This document shows, in pieces, positions 54,181-64,000 of a DNA stretch of 64,000 bases. A program made the position numbers and the translations under genes. This DNA comes from Pogostemon cablin (Eukaryota > Streptophyta > Magnoliopsida > Lamiales > Lamiaceae): contig CM042965.1 of NCBI GenBank assembly GCA_023678885.1, forward strand, positions 32,531,777-32,595,776, given 5' to 3'. How positions within the stretch are numbered: the first letter of the stretch is position 1; every line of letters starts with the position of its first letter. Under the pieces are notes generated by a model. The model was given only the letters and a program-made list of their open reading frames with translations. It searched no databases and had not been told where the DNA came from.

Positions 54181-54535
54181 ATAAATCGAAACAAGTTGAG
54201 AATTAAGTTTGCAAAAATTGAGACTTACCCTTGTCATTTCCACCAATGCTCTTCATGAACTTACCTCGTGATGACTCATGTGTATTTTTCAAGATCCAAG
54301 TATTATCACCAAGTATGTCCACCACGACGCACCCCCCAAACTTAAATTAACACAAGTGTTACAATTTAAGTTTGTAAAGAGTGGTGTGACATACATTGTC
54401 ATTCCATCTTTAGCACACTTATCTTTCTTCATATGCACGTTTCTCTATGAGCTTCACCACCTACATACTAAATCAACAAGAATACTATAAAATAAATGAA
54501 AAATAAAATCTACACTACTACACAATCAAAGAAGT
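54181..54535 (-). other. 3' non-coding region of element F with duplicated polypurine tract
   Basis: No frame. Contains the second tract CCCCCCAAACTTAAATT (plus strand, 54332-54348). Doubling of the polypurine tract is also seen in A and B. Confidence 0.55.
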
Positions 54536-55983
54536 TCAAGAAGAGAAGGTATCCACATACACTATCTCCTTTTGAGAATGAGATATGTAATGTTTCACCC
54601 GATGACCATTTACCACAAACTCATTGGTAGGACCCTTAAGCTTCAATGTATGTCCACTTAACACCTCAAGCACTTCATATGGTCCCATCCATTTAGACTT
54701 AAGCTTTTCAGGGAATAACTTAAGCCTCGAGTTAAATACAAGAACTTTATCCCCGGGAGCAAACGTCTTTTCCTTTACTTTAGCATCATGCCATCTCTTC
54801 ATGTTCTCTTTGTAGATGATTGAGTTATCAAATGCTCTTCCTCTAAACTCCTCTAACTCAACCAACTTTACTAATCTTGCTTGACCACTCTCCCCTTCAT
54901 CCATGTTAAGGCGTTGAATAGCCCACAATACACGGTGTTCCAACTCCACGGGAAGATGACAAGCTTTATCATAGACCAATTGATACAGTGACACACTAAG
55001 GATGGTTTTAAAAGCCGTTCGATAAGTCCATAAGGCATCGTCAAGCTTCTCCGACCAATCCTTCTCCCCCCATTGATTGTCTTCTCCAATACTAACTTTA
55101 TTTGACGGTTGGAAATCTCCGCCAAACCATTTGCTTGAGAGTGGTAAGGTGTAGCCACTCGATGCTTCACTCCATATCTTTTCAACAAACTTTCCATCAA
55201 CTTTTTTACAAAGTGAGATCCTCCATCGCTCACTAAAACCCGTGGAATTCCAAACCTAGCAAAAATATTATTCTTCAAGAATCTTTGAACACTCAAGGCA
55301 TCATTTGTCTTAGTGGGGATTGCCTCCACCCACTTAGACACATAGTCCATGGTTAGCAAGATGTACACATATCCTTTAGATGAGGGAAACTGTCCCATAA
55401 AATCAATGCCCCATACATCAAATATTTCCACATCAATTCTTAAATTCAATGGCATCTCATCTCGCTTACCTATTCCCCGTATTCTTTGGCATCTATCACA
55501 TGTAGCCACAAACTTCTTTGCATTCTTAAACAATGTAGGCCAATAGAAACCCGATTGTAAGACCTTAGGCCCCGTCTTTTGATGACCAAAATGACCTCCA
55601 CACAAAGACGAATGACATAGCTCAAGAATCCCCATGACCTCTTCATTGGCCACACACCTCCTTATTACTCCATCATTGCAAATTTTAAACAAAAAGGGCT
55701 CATCCCACAAATACTTCTTCACTTCTACATAAAATCTTTTTACCTTGTACTCATTAAGCAACGTGGGCTTGATTCCACAAACAAGAAAGTTGACATAATC
55801 GGCATACCAAGGCGGCACATTCACCATGAGAGTACACACTTGCTCAACTTCAACTTGCAAAATTTCCTCATCCGGGAACTCATCCCCAATCGGCTTCATA
55901 TCTTCATTCTCACCTCCATTCTCCAATCTAAATAAATGATCCACAATCACATTTTCCACGCCTTTCTTATCTTTGATAATCAC
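54536..55983 (-). pseudogene. Gypsy integrase (element F) with C-terminal domain
   Basis: Frame 54871-55983 holds an H2C2 zinc domain (CHSSLCGGHFGHQKT, then CDRCQRI) and the rve core with its three acidic positions: WGIDFMGQFP (Asp), VLVSDGGSHF (Asp) and ANGLAEISNRQIK (Glu). A frameshift near 55050 moves the text to 54536-54994: YQLVYDKACHLPVELEHRVL, LVFNSRLKLFPEKLKSKWMG and PYEVLEVLSGHTLKLKG, the chromodomain-less C-terminal module of Athila/Tat-type integrases. It would insert element cDNA into the genome; the frameshift probably kills it. Confidence 0.85.
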
Positions 55984-56498
55984 ACAAATTCCTGCAAAAG
56001 TAACACCTAACAGATTAAATGAGGTTTAACATCTTTCTTACTCATTAAGCATTTTATGGCCGCGTGGTCCGTGTAGACAATAGTTTATATTCCAACAAAG
56101 TATACAACGACTAAAAATCCCTTCTCTGTTGTGGTGTAATTAACTTGGCATGAATTCAATGTCTTTGAGGCCTAATAGATTGCTCTAAACTTTTTCTCCC
56201 TCATTTACCCCAACACCACTCCGATAGATTGATCGCTAGCATCATAATGTAATTCAAATTATATACTCCAATCCGAGATAACGAGTATTAGAGATGAAGT
56301 GAGAGCATCCTTGAGCACCTGAAATGATACACATAATTCATAATCAAAGTTAAATGGACAATCTTTTTCAAGCAATTTACAAAGAGGTTTAGCAATTTTG
56401 GAAAAATCCTTAATGGAGCGTCTATAGAAGCCCGCATGACCTAAGAATGATCTCACCCCCTTCTCACTAGTAGGAGGAGGAAGACGTTCTATGGCTAT
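55984..56498 (-). pseudogene. Gypsy RNase H region (element F), decayed
   Basis: The minus strand reads MRSFLGHAGFYRRSIKDFSK, IAKPLCKLLEKDCPFNFD, then ELHYDASDQSIGVVLG, YTDHAAIKCLM, with several stops. The LGHAGFYRRFI and catalytic YDASD motifs mark the end of RT and the RNase H domain. Joined to RT at 58024 once the solo LTR is removed. Confidence 0.75.
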
Positions 56499-58018
56499 TG
56501 ATTAGCCATTTTGTAGTAGGGACAACCAATTAAAACAATTTATCGAACTACAGGGAGGTCAGCGCTAGAGCTTAAGCGATATCACGTTTGTTGTAATTTT
56601 ATAGAGACGAATCATCAAAGGGATTGGTTGTAAACAAATAAATAACAATAACCAAAGCAAGCAAGCAAGCAAACAATGATTAGCAAACAAGATAGATGAA
56701 TGAAAAGTGATTTTTCAAATTAAGTAAAAAGTGATATCAACAACAATTAAGAAGTGGAAATTCTTAGATACATGAATCAAATTCATATGAATCATGGGTA
56801 TAAAACTAAGGGTCAACACTAAATTCACCTAAGCTCCCTCTCGAGATGGATAGGATATGAATCTCAATTAGCTCAACGGATTGGTTCTCACTCAAATAAT
56901 TCCAACTTGGTACTAAGCTTGAAATGAGAGTCCCTTCACACAATTAATCAACCTCTCGATCAAACCAATCACGTGTTCTATCAAAGGGTTCCAAATTCTA
57001 AAGGATTTCTCAATCTCTTTACAATTTATAATGCACATGAAGTGTTTGATGAAATGATTTACTCAATTATCCTAAGCACATAATTGATTTCTCAATCTAA
57101 TCACATATTTAGAACAACTAAATACACAAATCATCATAAACCTCAAGATCTCAAACATCAATGATAGAAAATATATTTACCTAATCAACATATGAATTCA
57201 AATACACAAATCCCAAAATTATCCAACAACTCTCATGTTGCTAATCTCACAAGGGAGATTAGCCTATCATATTCATAAAGAAATTAACATAGACAATTAA
57301 ATCCTTACAAATCATGATAAAACTATGAGGTTTAATACAAAGATTGAATGGAAACTCCCTTGATCTATCTTCAATAGTGATCTCCTTCCTTTCTTTGCAC
57401 TTTCCTCTCTTTCTTGATCCTTTTCCTTCACTTGGATGTAGAAATTGATGGTGGGATGATGATAGATCCAAAGGATAAAGAATGGATGAAGATGATGGTG
57501 TGGAATGGAAGAAATGGTGTGTGAGATGTGTGCAGGGCTGTGAATTTCGAATCTCCTCAAAAATATTGAAGTATTGGGTATTTATAACCCTTGGGAAGCT
57601 TCTAGAAGAATTCTAATTTTTTTACAGAATTTCATACAACACGAGTCGTGCTCTGCAACACGGCCATAAGGTGGCCGTGTTGAGTGAATTGATGTCGTTG
57701 AACGGCCAAGGCTTACAGTGTCGTGTTACACAACACGGCTCGTGTGCTGCAACATGGCTTGTGTGCTATAACACGGGCACAGTGTGGTCGTGTTGGATGA
57801 ATTGATGTCAACACACGTCCACTTCTTACAGAGCTGTGTTCCGTACACGGCCCGTGTTGGTGCATGCCCTTGTTTCCTTCACTGTTTTAGCTCGTTCTCA
57901 TTCACACACATTTCAATAAAAATACAAAACACAACCAAATAATACATGAATACTGATAAAAATACACAAAAACACACGTAAAAAGACACTAAAATTTAGG
58001 TGAAAATATCACTCATCA
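56499..58018 (-). repeat. Solo LTR of a Gypsy element inside element F pol
   Basis: 1,520 bp, minus-strand TGATGAGTGATATTTTCACC...ATGGCTAATCA, with the perfect 5-bp duplication GCTAT (56494-56498 and 58019-58023). TATAAATA on the minus strand at about 57578-57585. Palindrome array upstream at 57636-57865. The 5' end resembles the LTR of element D. Confidence 0.93.
57636..57865. repeat. U3 palindrome array (AACACGGCTCGTGTT word)
   Basis: AACACGAGTCGTG (57639-57651), ACAACACGGCTCGTGT (57732-57747) and ACACGGCCCGTGT (57855-57867), with half-sites between, upstream of the TATA box. Confidence 0.83.
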
Positions 58019-58023
58019 GCTAT

Positions 58024-59411
58024 CACTTTAGCTCTATCCACTTTTAAACCATGCTTTGAAATATGATGCCCCAAGACTATCCCATCGGTCACCATAAAGT
58101 GGTATTTTTCCCAATTTAGCACAAGATTCGACTCTTCACACCCCTACAACACAATAGTGAGATTAGTCAAGCAAATATCATAAGATGAACCATATACGGA
58201 AAAATCGTCCATAAACACCTCCATAATATTTTCAATTAAACCATCGAAGATAGCCATCATACAACGCTGAAAAGTGGCAGAGGCATTACATAGACCAAAA
58301 GACATCATTCTAAATGCAAATGTACCATAAGGACATATGAAAGTTTTCTACTCTTGGTCTTCTGGTGCAATCAATATTTGATTGTACCTGGAATAACCAT
58401 CAAGAAAATAATAATACTCATGTCCCGCAATTCGATTCAACATTTGGTCTATGAATGGCAATGGGAAATGATCTTTACGAGTATTTTTATTCAATTTACG
58501 ATAATCAATACATACTCTCCAACATGTGATAGTTCGTGTAGCAATTGTTTCATTTGTATCAGATCGCACAATTGTCATACCACCCTTTTTTGCCACTACA
58601 TGTAAGGGACTTACATATTGACTATCACTAATTGGAAAGATTATTCCCGCATCAAGCCATTTTAACACCTCTTTTCTTACCACTTCTTGCATTATATGAT
58701 TTAATCTACGTTGGTTTTGCACACAATACTTCTCATCATTAATCAAATGAATCTTATGTATACACATAGATGGACTAATACCTTTCAAATCTTTTATACT
58801 CCAATCAATAGAAGATTTATGCTCCCTCAACACTCTTAACAACTTTTCTAATTCTAAATTATTAAGGGAAGAAGATACAATTACCGGATATGTTTCATTC
58901 TCTTCCAAGTAAGCATACTTCAAATGCTCCAGTAATGGTTTCAACTCTACCTTCTTCTTTTCTGGCACTTTTTCTTTTGGTTCTTCATCAAGTTTCTCCA
59001 CTTTTGCTTCCTTTTCCTCCTCACTTGTGAGTTCCCTACAAGCATTTAAACCATGCAATTCATCAATCATTTCACCATTTTCTAAACAAAAAGAAGATTT
59101 ATATTTTATAGATTCAATAGAGTAAGAGTTGCTTATGATAATCTCCAACGGATCCTTGGAGTGAAGGTGATACATATGCTCTTCAACAATATTGTCCACA
59201 ACCTCCAATCTCCTACATTCCTCCTTGTGCCGAGGATACCTCATAGCCTCTGTTAATGAAAATATCACTTCTTCCTCATTCACCCTCAAAGTTAGCTCTC
59301 CTTTCTCCACATCTATTAATGCTTTCACCGTGGTAAGAAACGGACGCCCAAGTATCAACGGGACATTAGCATCTTCATCCATATCAAGTACCATAAAATC
59401 AACGGAAAACA
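58024..59411 (-). pseudogene. Gypsy protease end and reverse transcriptase (element F), cut by element D
   Basis: From the D junction: VDFMVLDMDEDANVPLILGR is the end of the aspartic protease. Then an acidic linker, then RT: WRVCIDYRKLNKNTRKDHFP, LPFIDQMLNRIAGHEYYYFL, DGYSRYNQI, an in-frame TAG at about 58348, CPYGTFAFRMMSFGLCNASA and the catalytic FMDDFSVYG near 58200. Athila/Tat-type Gypsy pol. It lacks its first part because D (59412 onward) sits in the protease. The stop and the insertions make it defective. Confidence 0.85.
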
Positions 59412-59649
59412 TGATTGGCGCTATTTTCACCTAGATTTTAGTGTCTTTTTATATGTGTTTTCGTATTATTTTATCCGTATTTGTATGTTATTTGGTTGTG
59501 TTTTGTGTCTTTATGGAAATATGTGTGAATAAGCTTAAACCTATGATTTTCAATTTTTATTGGATGCTAGATATGATAAGGAAGGCATAGGAAAAAGCGG
59601 ATCTAAATTCAGAGTTGAAACGTGAGAGAACGGGCAAAAACGGAAGCTA

Positions 59650-59920
59650 CACAACACGGGTCGTGTGCAGCGCACAACCCTGTCAGAATGGCCGTACGCT
59701 GACACTCGAAACACCAACTCGGCCACGCCTGTGGCCGAGTGCAGAACACGACCCATGTCCAGTACAAACACACGGCCCGTGCACCGCGCACGGGCCTGTC
59801 CAGAAAGCCGTGCGACAACGTCAGAAAACACAACACGGCCACCCCTGTGGCTGTGTGCTGCGCATGAGTCATGCGCTGTGTTAGAACACGGGGCGTGTGG
59901 CGGAGCTCAAGCCGTGTTGG
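59650..59920. repeat. U3 palindrome array (ACACGGCCCGTG word) of element D
   Basis: ACACGGGTCGTGT (59654-59666), ACACGGCCCGTGCACCGCG (59770-59788), ACACGGGGCGTGT (59886-59898) and half-sites, all upstream of TATAAATAG. Confidence 0.85.
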
Positions 59921-59969
59921 TGCAAAAATACAGGAAATTGCTGGAATCTTCTAGAAGGCCCACATGGGG

Positions 59970-59978
59970 TATAAATAG
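59970..59978 (+). promoter_or_regulatory. LTR TATA box (element D)
   Basis: TATAAATAG within 'ggggtataaatagacccc', 50 bases after the last palindrome half-sites. Confidence 0.75.
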
Positions 59979-61124
59979 ACCCCATTTCAACACTTTGAAG
60001 ATCAGATCCGAAATTCCCATCCTCTACACACACATCACACACCATTTCTTCCATTTTCCACCTTCATCTTTATCCATCTTCATCCACCCATCATATCTTC
60101 CATTTTTGGTGCTAAAGACTTCAAAATCAATAGCTAGAGTTGGAGATCCATGAGTATTGAAGATTCTCTACAAGAAATTATTGGGGAAGATTTACATCTC
60201 TCTTGATTTTCTTTTGGATTTAGACTATGGATATTTGTAATGAATCATTTATTTGTTTTGTTACTTTTATCATGATAGGCTAATCCCTCTAGTGGGATTA
60301 GGAGCATGAAGAGCATATTAGATTTATATTGTCATGTGGATTAAATTGGTTTTTGGTTTAATTGATGTTGATTTCTATTCATGGAGTTTAATTGTCTTGA
60401 TGTTGTGATGGCATGGTTTGTTATTCATGAATGTTTATTGGTTTAATGGATTGTTGATCAATGGATTATTTGTGGTAATTAAATGCTATCATGATGTTCA
60501 TGTATGTATTGCTTGGAGTGAGACGGAAACGACCCTCTATAGTATTAGGAAGGCATGAATAGACATTGAGTTTAGGTTTGACCGAAAGGATATTTGAATT
60601 CAATGAGGGGAACCAATCCATTCGTTGGCCTTAGTACACAAAAAGGGAGAGTTTAATCTAACTAGTACCTAGATGGAAGAGTTTAATGTTGGGCTTTGAT
60701 CTTAAGTGCTTTTGGGAGTCTAAAATGGATCAACAACCTTTGTAACCCGAAAGGGAGCTTAGGATACAATCGTGATCACCTTTAGTCTACATCAATTGAG
60801 TTGAATTCCTTTTGCATGATAATATGAATCGAGTGTGCTTGGATGTTTCTAATCCCATGTTTTTCCATACTTGAACTTTAGCACCCATTTTCTTTACTTG
60901 TCATTTCTTCTATTCGCTCTCTTATTTACTTGTTACTTGCTTTAGTTGTTTATCATCTCAAAACCCCCCGATTATCTTTACAAAAACGATATGAACATGA
61001 GCTCACGTATTTTGCTAGTCCGAACATAACTCCTTTGTGGATTGATAATTTTTCTTGGGATATACTACTACAACGATCGAGTATTCTTGCTCGTGAGTGC
61101 TAAAAAAATAGGCAAACAAGAAAA

Positions 61125-61137
61125 TGGCGCCGTTGCC
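61125..61137 (+). other. Primer-binding site of element D (tRNA-Asp type)
   Basis: TGGCGCCGTTGCC six bases after the LTR end. Confidence 0.85.
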
Positions 61138-61274
61138 AAAGGGGAGTTTGACGGACTAGTCGAGTACTGTGTTATTATTTTAGTTGTTCTTGATAAGGAT
61201 ACTTTTTATTTTATTTTTACTTTGTTTACTATTGTTGTTTGTGGTCTCACTCTTTGAATTTTCGTAGGTGTTTT

Positions 61275-63121
61275 ATGATCACAAGATCAAAGGGAAATCA
61301 ATCGATCATTCCTTTGAATTTGGAGATTGAAAGGACCGCACGACAAAGGAAGCGAGAGAGACGAAAAGCGAGAAAAGAAAAGATGGAAAATCAACATGGA
61401 GATCATGTCAATCATAATCTACCCCATGATCCATTACAAGATCAACGGGGGGTACAAGATGGAGTGCAAGAGAATCAAGCGGAGATAATGAGGAATTTCT
61501 TTGCTCAAAATCAAGAGTATATGCAATTGCTTGCCAATCAAGAAGCTCAAAGGATATTTCAACAACAAGAGTTGCCAAGGCCTAGAGCAATTCGGGATTA
61601 CTTCCAACCGAGAGCCGTGCACAATATGGTTCCTCCGGTTCAAGCCAATGATTATGAAATTAAGACCGGATTGATCAACATGGTCAAAGCAAATCAGTTT
61701 GGGGGAGGTCCTCTTGAAGACCCGAACACTCATCTATCTACTTTCTTGGAGGTTGCAACTACCATCAAGATGAAGGGAGTGTCGGATGATGCTATTCGAA
61801 TGAGGTTGTTCTCTTTTTCTTTAAGAGACAAGGCTAAAGCATGGTACAATACAATTCCTTTGGGAAGTTGTAATACATGGGAAGATCTTGAGCAAATGTT
61901 CCTAAACAAGTACTTTCCTCCTTCAAAGACGCTCCAATTGAAAAGCCTTATCACTCAATTTAGGTAACTTCCGGATGAAAATTTTTATGAAGCATGGGAA
62001 CGCTACAAAGAGATGCTCTGAAAGTGTCCTCAACATGATTTTCATGAGAATCAACGAGTGGCTTTCTTTTATCAAGGGTTGAATCAACAAAATCGGATGC
62101 ATGTAGATGCCTCATCCGGAGGGTCTATATTTGGAGTGGATGCTATGAAAGCCATGGATATTTTTGAAGACATTGCGATGAATGCTTATCAATGGCCTTC
62201 CGAGCGAGTAATGGGAGGTTATGCATTTGGAAAGGTAGCTCAAGTGGAGAGTGTGAACAAAGTGAAGAGTGATATATTCCAAAGTGAAGGAATGAAAGAA
62301 TTCAATGAGAGCATTCAATCTTTAACAAAGCAATTGAATTTGATCACTCAAGGAGTAACTCAAAGGGGAAGCACAAGTTCTATGGTGAATGAGGAGAGCA
62401 ATGTTATGCAAAGTGTAGAGGATGTTGCCTATTTAGATAGGAGAAATTACCAAGGGAATTTCCATCATCATGGGAATTTCTAAGGTAATTATCCTTCTAA
62501 TCAAGGTAATTTTCAAGGAGGATATCAAGGACAAGCTCGGGGAAGTAATTTCAATCAATCAAGTGGAAATTATCAAGCTCCGAGGAAGCATGAAAATCTT
62601 TCTTACTCTAATTCTCAAGCCGCCGTGTCATTTCCTTTGGGATTCGATCCTAGTGCTAAGCCGCCAAATGGAGAGGGTAAAGCATCGGTGGAAGAGACAT
62701 TGCTAGCATTCATGAAAATGATGGAGGCTAGAATGGAGGAAAATGAGAAGAAATCCGACAATAGAATGAGAGCTTTTGAGTATCAAATGGGTCAAATTGC
62801 TTCTTCCGTGGGATCTCAACACCAACAAGGAAAGTTTCCATCTACCACGGTAACTAATCCTAAAGAAGATTACAAAGCTATCACTCTTAGAAATGGAAAA
62901 GAGTATGAGGAACCTCCTATGCCTAAAGAAGATAGTATTGTCATTGAAAGGGAAGTGGAAAGCAAGGTTGAAGAAGGGTTGGTGCAAGAAGAGATTGAAA
63001 TGGAGGAAGTAAGCAAGAAAAAAGAAATTGTTGAGCAAAAGAAAGATGAAGAGAAGATAGAGAGAATTCCAAAGTGGAAGAAGGCAAAGGAGTTAAGGGA
63101 AAGGAAGTTGAAGTTGAAAGA
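61275..63121 (+). pseudogene. Gypsy Gag (element D) with three nonsense changes
   Basis: Starts MITRSKGNQSIIPLNLEIE at 61275, chosen as the first ATG followed by a basic Gag N-terminus. Gag domain motifs: LEDPNTHLSTFLEVATTIK, KAWYNTIPLGSCNTWEDLEQ, MFLNKYFPPSKTLQLKS, FYEAWERYKEML, CPQHDFHENQ, FYQGLNQQNRMHVDASSGG. Stops: TAA 61965-61967 (a Gln position), TGA at about 62020 (an Arg position) and TAA 62481-62483 (a Gln position). The stretch after 62480 is rich in Gln/Asn/Gly, then reaches FPLGFDPSAKPPNGEGKAS and a charged Glu/Lys coiled-coil-like linker. All three stops fit C-to-T changes. A one-base shift near 63121 separates it from protease. Confidence 0.87.
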
Positions 63122-64000
63122 GATAGTTGGGGAATACCCAAGACTCAAGTACCGGTTCCTTTTCCTCAAAGGTTCTTGAAGAAGGGTTTGGATGAGAGGT
63201 TCAAAAAGTTTCTTGAAATCTTCAAGAAGATTCAAATCAATATCCCTTTCGCCGATGCTTTGGATCAAATGCCTCATTATGCTCGTTTCTTGAAGGACAT
63301 CATGGGAAAGAAAAGAAGTCTTGTGGAAAATGAAACGGTTAATTTAACCGAAGAGTGTAGTGCCATTCTACAACGGAAACTTCCTCAAAAATTGAAGGAT
63401 CCGGGTAGTTTCATTATACCATGTGAAATTGGAAAGAACAAGAAGAACAAGGCTCTTTGTGAACTTGGTGCAAGCATTAATCTAATGCCTCTCTCCATAT
63501 TCAAGAAGCTTGGGTTAGGTGAAGTAAAGCCAACTTCCATCACACTTCAATTGGCGGATCGATCTATGACACATCCAAAAGGAATAGTTGAAGATGTGTT
63601 GGTAAAAGTTGATAAGTTTGTCTTTCCGGTGGATTTTGTTGTTCTAGATATGGAGGAGGATGAAAATGTGCCATTGATTTTTGGGAGACCGTTTCTTGCT
63701 ATCGGGAGAGCTCTTATTGATGTCTACAAAGGAGAATTGAAGTTGAGAGTTAATGATGAGGAAGTGGTATTCTCTCTACACAAGGCCATGCAATATCCAA
63801 TGAATGATGAAGAATGTAAAAGTGTGGATGTTGTAAAGGGAAGTGTCGAGGAGAGTTGGCCTTCCATTGTAACCAAGGATCCACTTGAACTTTGCTTGAG
63901 CAATTCTCTATCTCTTTCTAATATTTCTACTACTTCTCTTGATTTAAATGAAGAATTGATTAATTGTTTGCTTGATCTAGGTGATTGTAGTGAAGCTCAA
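63122..64000 (+). pseudogene. Gypsy aspartic protease (element D), catalytic Asp changed to Glu, runs off the window
   Basis: Open from 63122 to the last base. WGIPKTQVPVPFPQRFLKK, PFADALDQMPHYARFLKDI, then the protease: KALCELGASINLMPLSIF, MTHPKGIVEDVLVKVDK, FPVDFVVLDMEEDENVPLIF, GRPFLAIGRALIDV. Athila/Tat-type proteases have D-L-G-A-S at the active site (as in element B); here the Asp is Glu, which should abolish catalysis. RT would follow outside the window. Confidence 0.85.

Larger units (their letters stand above)
59412..61118 (+). repeat. 5' LTR of element D
   Basis: About 1,707 bp, ending ATAGGCAAACA before the primer site. TATAAATAG at 59970-59978; palindrome array 59650-59920 upstream; 'acacacatcacacaccatt' and CATCCACCCATC leader phrases after the TATA box, also found in the LTR fragment at 51328. 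Confidence 0.85.
59412..64000 (+). mobile_element. Gypsy element D, left part (continues beyond the window)
   Basis: Plus-strand element that starts with TGATTGGCGC at 59412, after the candidate duplication half AAACA (59407-59411). LTR to 61118, primer site 61125-61137, then gag and protease to the window edge. The right half and second LTR are not visible. Confidence 0.88.

Noticed and set aside
56499..58018. Treating the solo LTR in F as part of element D
   Set aside because: It has its own perfect GCTAT duplication and the opposite orientation to D, so it is a separate insertion.

Overview
This is a eukaryotic, plant nuclear window: spliced genes, Copia and Gypsy LTR retrotransposons, Stowaway and Mutator-type MITEs, and CACTA-type termini. 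The only gene that looks functional encodes a cellulose synthase-interactive (CSI1/POM2-type) armadillo-C2 protein on the minus strand. Its splice sites resolve cleanly into a reading frame of about 2,153 residues. The host is most likely a eudicot with a repeat-rich genome; I cannot name the species.

Layout. 1-1480: AT-rich foldback repeat. 2133-10286: a DC1-domain (Cys/His-rich C1) gene, now a pseudogene, broken by two antisense Copia elements, each with exact 5-bp target duplications (2557-4817, gag only; 5369-10268, full length but decayed). 10757-10979: a hairpin. 11003-14935: a decayed minus-strand coding relic with a pararetrovirus-like promoter and poly(A) cassette, itself split by a 1.8-kb solo LTR (12095-13913) and a MITE (14499-14881). 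15235-17957: CACTA-like ends, a Stowaway MITE and a Mutator-type foldback element with a perfect 9-bp duplication. 18345-28262: the CSI1-like gene. 28424-29434: Stowaway MITEs.

From 29435 to the right edge everything is nested Gypsy (Ty3-type, Athila/Tat-like) DNA. The outermost layer is element E (minus; LTR 29435-31079; its Athila-type gag lies in four pieces out to about 52750). Inside E sit a solo LTR (32709-42030), which holds element A (33444-41222, minus), then element B (42134-50617, plus), then an LTR fragment (51328 to about 52186). Further right, a minus-strand Gypsy F (about 53440-59411) carries integrase, RNase H, RT and the end of its protease, and is broken by a solo LTR (56499-58018) and by plus-strand element D (59412 to beyond 64000). 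Nearly all these layers were placed by matching 5-bp target duplications.

A and B are close relatives that encode only Gag (plus protease in B), so they must rely on reverse transcriptase and integrase from other elements. They hold the most interesting signals: a six-unit array in gag built from a 9-base word and its reverse complement, read in several codon frames and repeated in the LTR U3; and three tandem hairpins in the 3' non-coding region with different, compensating stems and a constant 14-nt loop. Arrays of short palindromes just upstream of the LTR TATA box recur in every Gypsy LTR family here, each with its own word. In the CSI1-like gene, the codon aligned with the usual start ATG is CTG.
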